Shown here in pieces: positions 1 through 9,423 of a DNA stretch of 64,000 bases. A program made the translations under genes and the position numbers. The DNA comes from Pseudoruegeria sp. HB172150 (GTDB taxonomy: Bacteria; Pseudomonadota; Alphaproteobacteria; Rhodobacterales; Rhodobacteraceae), in the NCBI RefSeq assembly GCF_013184805.1, contig NZ_JAATNG010000001.1, forward strand, positions 744,001 to 808,000. Reading direction: 5' to 3'. The notes beneath the pieces were generated by a model, which ran no database searches, was not told the origin of the DNA, and saw nothing but the letters and a program-made list of their open reading frames with translations. Each line of letters begins with the position of its first letter. Position 1 is the first letter of the stretch.

Positions 1-178
1 CCTGCCCAAGAAATCCTGACATCGGCGACGGCGTTTCGTCACAAAAGCGCAACCTCCCTGCCGCTTGCCGGTCATCCGGACGCGCCATGGTCGCATCGTT
101 CCTTTTCTTTGCCGGTCAATTGGTTAAAGGTGCCGGCGAGGGAGGGGGCATCGTTGGCGGCGGCAAGGAGCCAGTAGC

Positions 179-1222
179 GTGAACGACACCTCAAAGACAA
201 CGGCAGAACGCGGCCCGCTGATGATCGACCTTGCGCTGCAGGGCGGCGGCTCTCACGGCGCTTTCACCTGGGGTGTTCTGGACCGGATGCTCGAGGTCGG
301 CTGGATAGATATCGAAGGGATTTCCGGCACTTCCGCGGGCGCGATGAACGCGGCCGTCCTTGCACATGGCATCGCCACCGGCGGCAAGGAAGGCGCACGC
401 GCCGCGCTCAGGGATTTCTGGCGGCGGGTGTCGCGCGCGGCGACCTTCAGCCCGTTTCAGCGCAGCCCGATGGACCGCCTGCTGGGGCGCTGGACGCTGG
501 ATTATTCGCCCGCCTATGTGACCGCCGACCTGATGGCGCGGATCGTGTCGCCCTATGCACTGGGCATGACCGATCACAACCCGCTCAAGACCATCCTGGA
601 CGACATGCTGGATTTCGAGGCGATCGCCGACGGCCCGGTCAAGCTGTTCATCACCGCGACCAATGTGCGGACGGGGCGCGGGCACGTGTTCCGAAAGCAC
701 GAGATCACCGCGGACGTGCTTCTGGCCTCGGCCTGCCTGCCGACGCTTTACCGCGCGGTGGAGATCTGCGGGGAGGCCTATTGGGACGGCGGCTTTGCCG
801 GGAACCCGACGATCACGCCGCTGGTCAACGAATGCGAGGCGCGGGACGTGGTGCTGGTGCAGATCAACCCGGTGGACCGGCCGGGGCTGCCGACCGACGC
901 CCGCGACATCCAGAGCCGGATCAACGAGGTGTCCTTCAACGCGACGCTGCTGAAGGAACTGCGGATGATGGCCATCCTGCGCAACGTGGTGGATGCCGGG
1001 TCGGGCGAAGGCAAGCTGTGGTCCGAGATGCGGATGCACAGGATCTCCACCGACCTGATGGTGGAACTGGGCGCCTCTTCGAAGCTGAACGCGGAATGGG
1101 CCTTCCTCGACATGCTGTTCGAGGAAGGACGGCGCGCGGTCACCGCCTTCGGTGAAAAGCACCGGGACGATATCGGGGTGAATTCCACCCTCGATCTGGA
1201 AGACTACATCGCGGAGTGCTGA
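179..1222 (+). CDS. Patatin-like phospholipase / lipid acyl hydrolase
   Basis: 347 aa protein of the bacterial patatin family, serine hydrolases that cleave acyl esters of lipids. The sequence shows the oxyanion-hole glycine motif GGGSHG (residues 22-27), the nucleophile elbow GTSAG with Ser52, and the catalytic Asp in the DGG motif (Asp203). No signal peptide is seen, so it is probably cytoplasmic. The start is GTG, with AAGGAG about 8 bases upstream. Its stop lies 2 bases before the ATG of the GntP permease, so the two are probably co-transcribed. In alphaproteobacteria patatin genes are sometimes found near 3-hydroxybutyrate or PHB metabolism genes, but nothing here proves that role. The substrate is unknown. 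Confidence 0.9.
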   Translation: MNDTSKTTAERGPLMIDLALQGGGSHGAFTWGVLDRMLEVGWIDIEGISGTSAGAMNAAVLAHGIATGGKEGARAALRDFWRRVSRAATFSPFQRSPMDRLLGRWTLDYSPAYVTADLMARIVSPYALGMTDHNPLKTILDDMLDFEAIADGPVKLFITATNVRTGRGHVFRKHEITADVLLASACLPTLYRAVEICGEAYWDGGFAGNPTITPLVNECEARDVVLVQINPVDRPGLPTDARDIQSRINEVSFNATLLKELRMMAILRNVVDAGSGEGKLWSEMRMHRISTDLMVELGASSKLNAEWAFLDMLFEEGRRAVTAFGEKHRDDIGVNSTLDLEDYIAEC

Positions 1223-1224
1223 CC

Positions 1225-2694
1225 ATGGGACTGCTCGGCATTCTGATCGGCCTCGGCTTTCTCATGTTCATGGCGTTCCGGGGCTGGACGATCCTGGTGC
1301 TGGCGCCGGTGGCGGGGCTGATCGCCGCCGCGTTCTCGCGCGAGCCGCTGCTGGCGCACTGGACCCAGACCTTCATGATCGCGGCCGCCGGCTTCGTGGC
1401 GCAGTTCTTTCCGCTGTTCCTGCTGGGCGCGCTGTTCGGCAAGCTGATGGACGACAGTGGATCGGTGCAGGCCATCGCCGACCTGATGACACGCAGGCTC
1501 GGCCCGCAGCGGGCGATCCTGGCGGTGGTGCTGGCGGGGGCCATCGTCACCTATGGCGGCGTGTCGCTGTTCGTGGCCTTCTTCCTGATCGCGCCGATGG
1601 GGCTGGCGCTGTTCCGCGCCGGGCAGGTGCCCAGGCGGTTGTTGCCGGCGGCGCTGGCGCTGGGGACATCGACCTTCACCATGTCGGCGATGCCGGGCAC
1701 GCCGTCGATCCAGAACGCGATTCCGATGCCGTTCTTCGGCACCGATCCGTTCGCCGCGCCGGGGCTGGGGATTATCGCCTCGCTGGTGATGTTCGGGCTT
1801 GGCATGGGCTGGCTGACGCTGGCGCAGCGGCGCGCGATGCGGGCGGGCGAGGGGTTTGAAGGCACGGACCTGCCGCTGGCGGTCGAGGAGGCAGCGGTCG
1901 GGGCTTCGCAGGACCTGAAAGTCCGCGAACTGGTCACTACGGCTGGCGAGTTCGACCCGGCGGAGATCGACCGCGGCGAACGCGCGCCGGAAGGGCCGGG
2001 CGCCATCATCGCCGCCACGCCGCTGGTCGTTGTGATCGCGGTGAACCTGATCCTGTCGCAGTTCGTTCTGCCGAATATCGACGCCAGCTTCCTTGCGGAA
2101 CCGCGCTGGGGCGGTGTGACGCTGGCATCGGTCGCGGGTGTCTGGTCGGTGGCGACGGCCTTGGCGGTCGCCATTCTGGTGCTGGTCCTGCTGAACTGGG
2201 AGCGGCTGGCCGATCTGCGTGCCTCCGTCGACGCAGGGGCGAACGCGTCTGTCCTGCCGGTGGTCAGCGTGGCCAGCCTCGTCGGCTTCGGCGCCATCGT
2301 CGCGGCGCTGCCGGCCTTCGAGACGGTCAGCAACTGGGTGCTGGGGATCGACGGCGGGCCTCTGGTCTCGCTCGCCGTGGCGACGAACATCCTGTCGGCG
2401 CTGACCGGGTCCGCATCCGGCGGCATGACCATTGCGCTGGAGGCGCTGGGCGAGACCTACATGCAGATGGCGACGGAACTGGGCATCAACCCGGAGCTGC
2501 TGCACCGGGTGGCGGTGATCTCTTCCGGTACGCTCGACAGCCTGCCGCATAACGGTGCGGTGGTGACGATGCTGGCCGTGTCGGGCTGTACACACCGCGA
2601 CAGCTACCTGGATATTGTCATGGTCGCGGTGGTGGGCGCTCTGGCCGCGCTGGCGGTGGTAATCCTGCTTGGCACGGTTTTCGGGTCGTTCTGA
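1225..2694 (+). CDS. GntP-family proton-coupled organic acid permease
   Basis: 489 aa polytopic membrane protein of the GntP (gluconate:H+ symporter) family. It has about a dozen hydrophobic segments and a hydrophilic central loop at roughly residues 205-260. Conserved family-type stretches include LALGTSTFTMSAMPGTPSIQ and, near the C-terminus, SGTLDSLPHNGAVVT. The ATG at 1225, two bases after the patatin stop, is preferred over an overlapping GTG at 1216. Members carry gluconate, other sugar acids or hydroxy acids such as 3-hydroxybutyrate. The substrate cannot be assigned from sequence; a short hydroxy acid is a reasonable guess because the partner is a lipase. Confidence 0.85.
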   Translation: MGLLGILIGLGFLMFMAFRGWTILVLAPVAGLIAAAFSREPLLAHWTQTFMIAAAGFVAQFFPLFLLGALFGKLMDDSGSVQAIADLMTRRLGPQRAILAVVLAGAIVTYGGVSLFVAFFLIAPMGLALFRAGQVPRRLLPAALALGTSTFTMSAMPGTPSIQNAIPMPFFGTDPFAAPGLGIIASLVMFGLGMGWLTLAQRRAMRAGEGFEGTDLPLAVEEAAVGASQDLKVRELVTTAGEFDPAEIDRGERAPEGPGAIIAATPLVVVIAVNLILSQFVLPNIDASFLAEPRWGGVTLASVAGVWSVATALAVAILVLVLLNWERLADLRASVDAGANASVLPVVSVASLVGFGAIVAALPAFETVSNWVLGIDGGPLVSLAVATNILSALTGSASGGMTIALEALGETYMQMATELGINPELLHRVAVISSGTLDSLPHNGAVVTMLAVSGCTHRDSYLDIVMVAVVGALAALAVVILLGTVFGSF

Positions 2695-3130
2695 CCGATA
2701 TTTTTCGCAGAATGACAGCTTTTTTGCCGCCAATTAACGCTGCACTCACGGCGCGATCACGCTCGTAGGTCATAGTGACCTCATCCCGCATTGCTTTCTC
2801 GTATGGCGGTTGGGTCGCGGGTGATGGCCTTTTCGCACGGGTTCTGTGTACGAGTGGACATTTTTTGCTGAGGGCGGGGGGTTTTTCAGCATTTGTTTCG
2901 AGGGCTGTTGGATGAGAAAGCCCGTATGACGTAGACGTAGATGCCGGTTGGGATTTGGACTTGCCAAGCATGGGTGAATTTTTGGCCAGTCCGGTTCCGA
3001 TGATGTTTCCTCCCTGTATTGTCCCCGCCCTCATCTTCCCGGTTCCCCGGGCCCGCGACCTCGCGGGCCGGAAAGCCGTATCTTCCCGGAAATGGTTATT
3101 GCGGCTGGAGCTCAGGGTGTTTTCGACCCT
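2695..3130. other. Convergent intergenic region with a GC hairpin
   Basis: This stretch separates the gntP-like gene from convergent rhaK. No supported gene is seen; short open frames here lack ribosome binding sites and family features. A perfect 8-bp hairpin (GGCCCGCG, loop ACCT, CGCGGGCC) lies at 3050-3069. It has no T tract on either strand, so it is only a weak candidate for a bidirectional terminator. Confidence 0.5.
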
Positions 3131-4510
3131 TCAGGTGGCTAGTCCGGCAATCACGGCCGATTTCCACGCCGTCGCATAATCCCGCATCGCGCCGGAGACA
3201 CCGGACATCTCTGTCCCCGGATCGAATGCGGCGTGGCCGTCGCCGGATCTGACGAGCAGGGCCGCGCCCTGGCTGGTGCCTGTGGTCCCCTCGGATGCAA
3301 CGACCGGGCTGCCGGTCGCCGCGATCAGCATGCGGCAATAGTCGGCGTTCCTAGCGAACGGACCCTCCACCACGATGGGTCCGTCATGGCCGATCAGGTC
3401 GAGGCATGCGGCGGTGACCAGAGCTAGGTAAAAGCTGGCGGCGGCGGTCCGTTCTCCGCTGCCAAGGCGCGGTTCCGACGGGGTCCATCGGGCCGCACGA
3501 TGCTGAAACGGGCCGGAATCGCCGACTATCGCGGGCAGCAGCATGATTTCTTCGCCAAGGACCTTCGCGACGTCGGCGTCGGATGGCGCCGCGAACTGGC
3601 CGGAGATGATGGTCTCGAACTCCCGCCCGCCCATGAACCGGGCGGAGGGGACGGGATCGCCCAAGGCATTCACGTTGACCAGCGTGTCGCGGGCGGGGTC
3701 CAGATCGGCGCGCTTTCCGCCAACCGCCATCGCGATCACCCAGGTGCCGGTGGAGACCACGGTGAAAGGTGCTTTGCGGGTCAGCACATGCGGCAGGAGC
3801 GAGGCGTTGGAGTCGTGGATGCCGCAATGGACCGGCGTGTCGGGGGCAAGGCCGGTGCGCGCGGCGATCTCTGGCAGGATCGGGCCGAGAATTTCGGCCG
3901 GCGGGCGCGGCGCCGCGACCTTATCGCGAATGCCGAGGCGGTCGACGAGGGTGGAAAAGGTGCCTTCGTAGGGGTTCCAGAGATCCGTGTGACAGCCCAG
4001 CGACGTGACATCCGTCGCCGCCACGCCGGTCAGGCGGAAGCCCCAGTATTGCGGATAGGTGACCACCGTCGCGGTCCGGTCCGGCAAGTCCGGATCCGTC
4101 GCGAACATCCAGTGGATCTGCGCGCCGACGTTAAGGCCCATCGGCAGGCGTGGCGAGCCTGTCTCGGAAAACGGCGGGCGGATCGCATCGTATTCGGCGG
4201 CCACGTCATCTGGCCCGGTATGCTCGTAATCCAGCACCGGCGCGGCAAGCCCGCCGTCCCGGTCCAGCAGCACGCCGGACGCGCCGTGCGTGGTGACCGA
4301 GATCGCGTCGATCCCATGCTCCGCATGAAATGCCGCCAGCCCGTCGAGCAGGAAGTCCCAGTGCCCCTCCACATCGAAATGCGGCCAGGGCGGGCCGGGC
4401 AGCACTCTGTTCGGGCGGGTCACCACGGCGATTTCGGTCAGCGTCTCGCGGTCGACCAGCGCCAGCTTGGCGTTGGTCTTGCCGATGTCGATGACGGCGA
4501 CGTGGCTCAT
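3131..4510 (-). CDS. rhaK: L-rhamnulose kinase (FGGY family, rhizobial RhaK type)
   Basis: 459 aa FGGY-family carbohydrate kinase. It should phosphorylate L-rhamnulose to L-rhamnulose 1-phosphate in the cytoplasm, between RhaA and RhaD. The N-terminus has the ATPase-fold phosphate loop ([16 protein letters not shown]), and a second nucleotide-site segment is [16 protein letters not shown] in the middle. It is the last gene of the seven-gene minus-strand rha operon and overlaps rhaU by 4 bases (ATGA). In Rhizobium leguminosarum the kinase of this locus is reported to be needed for rhamnose uptake as well as catabolism; whether that holds here is unknown. The assignment rests on gene order and FGGY features. 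Confidence 0.9.
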   Translation of the reverse strand: MSHVAVIDIGKTNAKLALVDRETLTEIAVVTRPNRVLPGPPWPHFDVEGHWDFLLDGLAAFHAEHGIDAISVTTHGASGVLLDRDGGLAAPVLDYEHTGPDDVAAEYDAIRPPFSETGSPRLPMGLNVGAQIHWMFATDPDLPDRTATVVTYPQYWGFRLTGVAATDVTSLGCHTDLWNPYEGTFSTLVDRLGIRDKVAAPRPPAEILGPILPEIAARTGLAPDTPVHCGIHDSNASLLPHVLTRKAPFTVVSTGTWVIAMAVGGKRADLDPARDTLVNVNALGDPVPSARFMGGREFETIISGQFAAPSDADVAKVLGEEIMLLPAIVGDSGPFQHRAARWTPSEPRLGSGERTAAASFYLALVTAACLDLIGHDGPIVVEGPFARNADYCRMLIAATGSPVVASEGTTGTSQGAALLVRSGDGHAAFDPGTEMSGVSGAMRDYATAWKSAVIAGLAT

Positions 4511-4824
4511 AGCATGTGGAAAACGGGGGTCAGCGGCACCGCGACGGGTTCGTTATCCGGGTGGGTTTCCATGATGTCGGACATGTGCGCCCACCATTTC
4601 TTCATCACCGGGTGGTGTGGCAGGTCGTCCATGCCGTGATCCTTCTCGCGCCAGAGCACGCCGAACAGGGTGTTTGTCTCTTCGTCGAGATGGATCGAGT
4701 AATCGGATACGCCCGCCTCGCGCAGCAGCGCTTCAAGCTCGGGCCAGATCTCATCATGCCGTCGCTTGTATTCTTCCTTGGCGCCGGGGTTCAGCTTCAT
4801 CCTGAAGGCGTATTTCTCCCTCAC
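4507..4824 (-). CDS. rhaU: L-rhamnose mutarotase
   Basis: 105 aa protein, the size of E. coli RhaM (104 aa). It interconverts alpha- and beta-L-rhamnopyranose and so supplies the anomer used by the isomerase. Family signatures seen are [18 protein letters not shown] near the N-terminus (active-site His in RRH), a central [14 protein letters not shown] and the C-terminal [11 protein letters not shown]...PDN. A longer open frame begins at a GTG at 4836. I chose the GTG at 4824 because it gives the same 4-base GTGA overlap with rhaQ as at the other junctions and the family-normal length. It corresponds to RhaU of rhizobial rha operons. Confidence 0.92.
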   Translation of the reverse strand: MREKYAFRMKLNPGAKEEYKRRHDEIWPELEALLREAGVSDYSIHLDEETNTLFGVLWREKDHGMDDLPHHPVMKKWWAHMSDIMETHPDNEPVAVPLTPVFHML

Positions 4825-5807
4825 CAGAACCTCCACATTTGCCAGAGCCGGGGCAGGGCGATGACCGCGATCAGCAACAGGCCGATGAAGATCGACATCA
4901 CGATGCCCGGCACGTTCAGAAGACCGAGGCCGAAGGTCACCAGGCCCATGACGAAGGCGGCGATCACCACGCCGGGGATGGAGCCGGAGCCGCCGAGGAT
5001 GCTGACGCCGCCGAGGACCACCATCGTCACCACCTCCAGCTCCCAGCCGAAGGCGATGGAGGGGCGGGTGGAGCCGAGGCGCGAGGTCAGGCAGATCGCG
5101 GCGATGCCGGACATCAGGCCGGTCAGCAGGAACAGGATGAACTTCACCCGCCGCACCCGGATGCCGGAGAACAGCGCGCCGGTCGGGTTGTTGCCGATGG
5201 CATAGACGGCGCGGCCGAAGTTGGTCTTGTGCAGCAGGATGCCGAAGATCACCGCGAGCGCGGCGAAGAGCACGAATTCAAAGCTGATCACCCACCAGAC
5301 ATAGCCCTGGCCGAAATAGGCGAAGGCGGACGGATAGCCTTTGTACACCTGATCGCCCAGCACGATGTAGGAGATGCCGCGAAACAGGCTCATCGTGCCG
5401 ATCGTCACGACGATCGAGGGCAGGCCCATCCCGGTGACCAGCACCCCGTTGAACGCGCCGCAGATCAGGCCGGTGCCGATCCCGATCAGGACCAGTGTCA
5501 CGACGCCCACGTCGAACTGTGCCGCCGCCCCCATCGCGGTGGAGGCCAGCGCGATGATCGACGCGACCGACAGGTCGATCTCGCCCGAGATGATCAGCAG
5601 CGCCATGGCGAAGGCGATCATCGCCTTTTCGGTGAAGTTGAAGGTCGCGTCGGAAAGGTTCCAGGCGTTCAGGAAGTAGGGCGAGGCGAGGCTGTTGGCG
5701 ATGAAGATCGCGACGGCCACGGCCAGCAGCAGGACTTCCCAGCTTTTCAGAAGGCGCGCGGCGGGGCTGTCCAGGCGGTCAGGGATATGTCTGGCAACGT
5801 CGGTCAT
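4821..5807 (-). CDS. rhaQ: Rhamnose ABC transporter, permease 2
   Basis: 328 aa inner-membrane permease of the RbsC/carbohydrate-uptake-2 family. It has about ten hydrophobic segments and the family motif region [19 protein letters not shown], plus a downstream [16 protein letters not shown] stretch. It probably forms a heterodimeric channel with RhaP. It overlaps rhaP by 4 bases (ATGA at 5804-5807) and its stop overlaps the rhaU start. The gene name follows the rhizobial order rhaRSTPQUK. Confidence 0.9.
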   Translation of the reverse strand: MTDVARHIPDRLDSPAARLLKSWEVLLLAVAVAIFIANSLASPYFLNAWNLSDATFNFTEKAMIAFAMALLIISGEIDLSVASIIALASTAMGAAAQFDVGVVTLVLIGIGTGLICGAFNGVLVTGMGLPSIVVTIGTMSLFRGISYIVLGDQVYKGYPSAFAYFGQGYVWWVISFEFVLFAALAVIFGILLHKTNFGRAVYAIGNNPTGALFSGIRVRRVKFILFLLTGLMSGIAAICLTSRLGSTRPSIAFGWELEVVTMVVLGGVSILGGSGSIPGVVIAAFVMGLVTFGLGLLNVPGIVMSIFIGLLLIAVIALPRLWQMWRFW

Positions 5808-6784
5808 GCCGTGCCCTCTGCGCGTTTCAGGATGATGCGGCCCTTCGTGCGGCTGGCGCGGGCGTTGAAGGCGACCGCGATGACGATGGCGCTGCCGGAA
5901 ATGGCGAGCTGCCAGAAGGGCGAAATGCCGATGACGGGCAGGGCGTTCTTGACGATGCCGAGGAAGAGCGCGCCCAGCAGCGTGCCGAGGATCGTGCCGG
6001 CGCCGCCCGCGATGGAGATGCCGCCGATCACGCAGGCCGCGACGACCTCCAGCTCAAAGCCGCCGGCGATGTCGACATAGGCCACGGCATAGCGCGCGAC
6101 CCAGAGATAGCCGGTCAGCCCGGCAAGGGTGCCGGAGATGACGAAGGCCCAGAACTGCGTGCGGCCCACGTTCAGGCCGGTATAGACGGCAGCGTTCGGG
6201 TTGCCGCCGACGGCGTAGAAGGCGCGGCCAAGCGGCGTGCGGGCGATGACCAGCAGGAACATCGCCACGGCGATGATGGCGATCCAGCTGAGCATCGGCA
6301 GACCCAGGACCTCGGCACGGGGAAATCCGGTGAAGGCGGCGCTCATCTCGTGCGAGTTCACCCATTCGCCGCCGGAGATGACGAAGATGATGCCGCGGTA
6401 GATCGTCATCGTGCCCAGCGTCACCACGATGGGTGGGATCGACAGCGTCCAGACCAGCAGGCCGTTGATCGCGCCCATGACGGCGCCCATCGAGACGGCG
6501 ATGGCAAGGATCACCGGGATCGGGATACCGGGCATCGACGCGTTCAGCATGGCGCAGACCATGCCGGTCAGCGCAAGGTTCGCGGCGACGGACAGGTCGA
6601 TGCAGCGGGTCAGGATCACCAGCGTCTGCCCGATCGCCAGCAGGATCAGCGGCGAGGTGTCGTTGAACACTTTCGACAGGTTCGACGGCTCGATGAAGGC
6701 GGGAAAGCGCGAGGCGATCAGCGCCAGCAGCGCCACGATCACGGCGATCAGCAGCGCCTCGCGGGACTTCAGGAACTGGGTCAC
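5804..6784 (-). CDS. rhaP: Rhamnose ABC transporter, permease 1
   Basis: 326 aa RbsC-like permease starting MTQFLKSREALLIAVIVALL. The open frame extends much further upstream inside rhaT in another frame. The GTG at 6784 is chosen because it overlaps the rhaT stop by GTGA and because homologous permeases begin with a short cytoplasmic stretch before the first membrane helix. It carries the motif ILTRCIDLSVAANLALTGM and the late GGISIAGGAGTILG segment typical of the family. It acts with RhaQ, RhaT and RhaS in rhamnose import. Confidence 0.9.
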   Translation of the reverse strand: MTQFLKSREALLIAVIVALLALIASRFPAFIEPSNLSKVFNDTSPLILLAIGQTLVILTRCIDLSVAANLALTGMVCAMLNASMPGIPIPVILAIAVSMGAVMGAINGLLVWTLSIPPIVVTLGTMTIYRGIIFVISGGEWVNSHEMSAAFTGFPRAEVLGLPMLSWIAIIAVAMFLLVIARTPLGRAFYAVGGNPNAAVYTGLNVGRTQFWAFVISGTLAGLTGYLWVARYAVAYVDIAGGFELEVVAACVIGGISIAGGAGTILGTLLGALFLGIVKNALPVIGISPFWQLAISGSAIVIAVAFNARASRTKGRIILKRAEGTA

Positions 6785-8319
6785 GGCTTGGCTCCGATCC
6801 CCGCCGCGTGGCGGACCAGCGTTTCCGGGGTCAGGTCGCCACCGGCGATCTCTGCCGCGATCAGACCCTCGCGCATCACGATCACGCGGTCGGACATGCC
6901 CAGGATTTCGGGGATCTCGGAACTGACCATGATCACTGCCAGCCCCTGCGCCGCCAGTTCCGCCATGAAGGCGTGGACGGCGGCCTTGGACCCGATGTCG
7001 ATGCCCTTGGTCGGCTCGTCGAGGATGATCACGCGCGGCTTCGTCGCCAGCCACTTGGCGATCACCACCTTCTGCTGGTTGCCGCCCGACAGGTTGCCGA
7101 CATCCTGATCCAGCGAGGCGGCGCGCAGGTCGAGCCGTTCGGTGTATTCGCGGGCCAGCTTGAATTCTTCTGCCAGCCGCAGGAAGCCCCGGTTCGAGGT
7201 CTGCGACAGCGACGGCAGCGTGACGTTCTGGAAGATCGGCAGGCCCATGATCGCGCCCTGCTTGCCGCGATCCTCCGGCACATAGACGATGCCGTTGGCG
7301 ATGGCATCGGCGGGGGAGTGGATGGCGGCGTCGCTGCCGTCGATGCGGATCTTGCCGCCGGAGGGGCGGGTGATGCCGAAGATCGCCTGCATCAGCTCGG
7401 ACCGGCCTGCGCCCACGAGGCCGTAGAAGCCAAGGATCTCGCCCTTGCGCAGCTCGAAATTGATTCCGTCGAACTCGGTCGGGTGCGCGAAGCCCTCGAC
7501 CTGCAGAACCGTGTCGCCGACCCGGTGTTCGCTTTTCGGGAAGATGTGGTCGACGTCGCGGCCCACCATCAGGCGCACCAGCTCCGCCTCGTCCACGTCC
7601 GACATCAGACCCGCGCCCACCTGCTGGCCGTCGCGGAAGACGGTGTAGCGGTCGGCGATGCGGAAGATCTCGTCGAACTTGTGGCTGATGAACAGGATCG
7701 CGCGGCCTTCAGATTTCAGGCGCTCGACCAGTTCGTACAGCTCCTCGATTTCCTTCTGGCTGAGGGCGGCGGTCGGCTCGTCCATGATCACCACGCGCGC
7801 GTCGACCGACAGGGCGCGGGCGATGGCGACGAGGTGCTTGTTGGCGATGCCCAGTTCCTTCAGCGGCATCATCGGGTCGAGCGGCGCGTCGATCCGGTCA
7901 AGGATGTCTTTCGCCTTGCGGCGCATCGCGGGCCAGTCGATCAGCCCGAAGCGGCCGCGCGGGGCGTGGCCGATGAAGATGTTCTCGGCGACCGTCAGTT
8001 CGTCGAACAGCACGGTTTCCTGATGGATCGCGGTGATCCCGGCCTGCGTCGCATGCAGCGCGGTGGGGAAGGTGGTTTCCTGCCCGTCGATCTCTATCCG
8101 GCCCTCGTTGGGCTGGAGGATGCCGGTCAGTACCTTGACGATGGTGGACTTGCCTGCGCCGTTCTCGCCGACCAGCGCGGTGACCTGGCCGGGGTAGAGC
8201 TCCAGCGACACCTCGGACAGCGCCCTGACCCCCGGAAAGGTCTTGGTGATGCCTGAAAGCGCCATGACCGGGGTGGTCGAAACCCCGGAAGCCGGTCCGA
8301 TTTCCGCGGATTGCAGCAT
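6781..8319 (-). CDS. rhaT: Rhamnose ABC transporter, double ATPase subunit
   Basis: 512 aa ATPase of the two-domain sugar type (RbsA/MglA-like). The N-terminal half has a full Walker A (GENGAGKST), an altered ABC signature region and Walker B VVIMDEPTAALS. The C-terminal half has the degenerate Walker A GLVGAGRSE usual for this family, then the signature LSGGNQQKV and Walker B VIILDEPTKGID. The ATG at 8319 (AGGCAGG just upstream) is preferred to a TTG at 8343. A terminator-like hairpin separates it from rhaS, and it overlaps rhaP by 4 bases. Confidence 0.92.
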   Translation of the reverse strand: MLQSAEIGPASGVSTTPVMALSGITKTFPGVRALSEVSLELYPGQVTALVGENGAGKSTIVKVLTGILQPNEGRIEIDGQETTFPTALHATQAGITAIHQETVLFDELTVAENIFIGHAPRGRFGLIDWPAMRRKAKDILDRIDAPLDPMMPLKELGIANKHLVAIARALSVDARVVIMDEPTAALSQKEIEELYELVERLKSEGRAILFISHKFDEIFRIADRYTVFRDGQQVGAGLMSDVDEAELVRLMVGRDVDHIFPKSEHRVGDTVLQVEGFAHPTEFDGINFELRKGEILGFYGLVGAGRSELMQAIFGITRPSGGKIRIDGSDAAIHSPADAIANGIVYVPEDRGKQGAIMGLPIFQNVTLPSLSQTSNRGFLRLAEEFKLAREYTERLDLRAASLDQDVGNLSGGNQQKVVIAKWLATKPRVIILDEPTKGIDIGSKAAVHAFMAELAAQGLAVIMVSSEIPEILGMSDRVIVMREGLIAAEIAGGDLTPETLVRHAAGIGAKP

Positions 8320-8340
8320 TCTACCTGCCTGAAAACACGT

Positions 8341-8374
8341 CAAAAGGCCCGGCGCGGACAGGGCCGCACCGGGC
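8341..8374 (-). terminator. Intercistronic terminator/attenuator between rhaS and rhaT
   Basis: Read on the minus strand, an 11-bp stem (GCCCGGTGCGG with CCGCGCCGGGC, one G-U pair) with a 6-base loop is followed by C and four T. It starts 8 bases after the rhaS stop and ends about 20 bases before the rhaT ATG. It probably stops part of the transcripts so that the binding protein is made in excess over the membrane parts. Confidence 0.7.
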
Positions 8375-8382
8375 AGGGAGGA

Positions 8383-9381
8383 TCAGAAGATGCTCTTGAA
8401 CTCGTCGATATTGGACGAGTCATAGACGAACGGGTCGGCCATCGCGCCCTCGTTGTTGTCGTCCAGCGTCAGGTTGCCCATGCGGCCCATCGGGATCTCT
8501 GCGCCCGGCTCGGCCGTCGCATCGCCGGTAGCCAGTTCATAGGCCAGGTAGGCGGCGGAATAGCCAAGGTCGATCGGGTTCCAGATCGCGAAGGACTTGG
8601 ACGCTCCGCTTTCGATGGCGCCGGCCATTTCAGACGGCAGGCCGAGGCCGGTGACGTTCACCTCGCCCACCTTGCCGGCATCCTCGACGGCCTTCGCGGC
8701 GGCCACGATGCCCACGCTCGTCGGCGCGATGATCGCGTCGAGATCGGGATAGGACTGCATCAGGCCGTTGGCCTCGCGGTAGGACTTGTCGGCAAGGTCG
8801 TCGCCATAGACGGTCGCCACCACCTCGATGCCCGGATAGTCGCCCATCACCTTTTCCATCTCGGCGATCCAGGTGTTCTGGTTCGTCGCGGTGGCAGAGG
8901 CCGACAGCACGGCGACCTGGCCGCCATCCGGCAGGTGATCGGCGGCGAGCTTGATGATCATGTTGCCGATCAGCGGGTTGGACGAGGGGTTCAGGTGCAG
9001 CTGGCGGCCTTCCGGCGCGACGCCCGAATCCCACGAGACCACGGTGATGCCGCGATCCATCGCCTTCTTCAGCGCCGGAACCAGCGCGTCGGTGTCGTTG
9101 GCCGACACGGCGATTGCGTCGACCTGCTGGGCGATCAGCGAGTTGATCACCTCGATCTGGCCCTCGGCCGTGGTATCGGTCGGGCCTGTATAGATGATCT
9201 CGACATTGCCAAGCTCGGCCGCCGCTTCCTCGGCGCCCTTCGCGGCCGCCTCGAAGAAGCCGATGCCGAGCGCCTTGACGACCAGCGCGATGCGCACCGG
9301 GTCCTGGGCATGGGCCATGCCGCCCGTCAACATCATCGCGGCCAGCGCGGTGCCGCCGAACAGTCTTCTGGTAACTTTCAT
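8383..9381 (-). CDS. rhaS: Rhamnose-binding periplasmic protein
   Basis: 332 aa periplasmic-binding-protein family protein (RbsB/LacI-like fold). It has an N-terminal signal peptide (charged MKVTRR, hydrophobic core, predicted cleavage after AHA at residue 25). It should bind L-rhamnose in the periplasm and deliver it to RhaPQ. The segment GQIEVINSLIAQQVDAIAVSAND is typical of the family. It lies 42 bases after rhaR and is followed by a strong hairpin. Rhamnose specificity is taken from the operon, not from residues seen here. RhaS here is the rhizobial name for the binding protein, not the E. coli AraC-type regulator. Confidence 0.9.
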   Translation of the reverse strand: MKVTRRLFGGTALAAMMLTGGMAHAQDPVRIALVVKALGIGFFEAAAKGAEEAAAELGNVEIIYTGPTDTTAEGQIEVINSLIAQQVDAIAVSANDTDALVPALKKAMDRGITVVSWDSGVAPEGRQLHLNPSSNPLIGNMIIKLAADHLPDGGQVAVLSASATATNQNTWIAEMEKVMGDYPGIEVVATVYGDDLADKSYREANGLMQSYPDLDAIIAPTSVGIVAAAKAVEDAGKVGEVNVTGLGLPSEMAGAIESGASKSFAIWNPIDLGYSAAYLAYELATGDATAEPGAEIPMGRMGNLTLDDNNEGAMADPFVYDSSNIDEFKSIF

Positions 9382-9423
9382 GTCTTACTCCTCCCAGTTT
9401 GAGCAGGGCTCATGGGCCCGGGG

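Noticed and set aside
1204-2733. Long minus-strand frame opposite the GntP permease
   Set aside because: Arg/His/Gln-rich antisense shadow; the sense frame is a clear membrane protein with a coupled start.
2838-2860. Further TGTATACA-type operator (TGTGTACG near 2846)
   Set aside because: Single imperfect site, not paired and not in front of a gene.
3050-3069. Rho-independent terminator between gntP-like gene and rhaK
   Set aside because: The stem is perfect but no T run follows on either strand, so it is only noted as a hairpin.
3500-4639. Plus-strand frame opposite rhaK and rhaU
   Set aside because: No ribosome binding site or motif; the minus strand carries two well-supported genes with 4-base overlaps.
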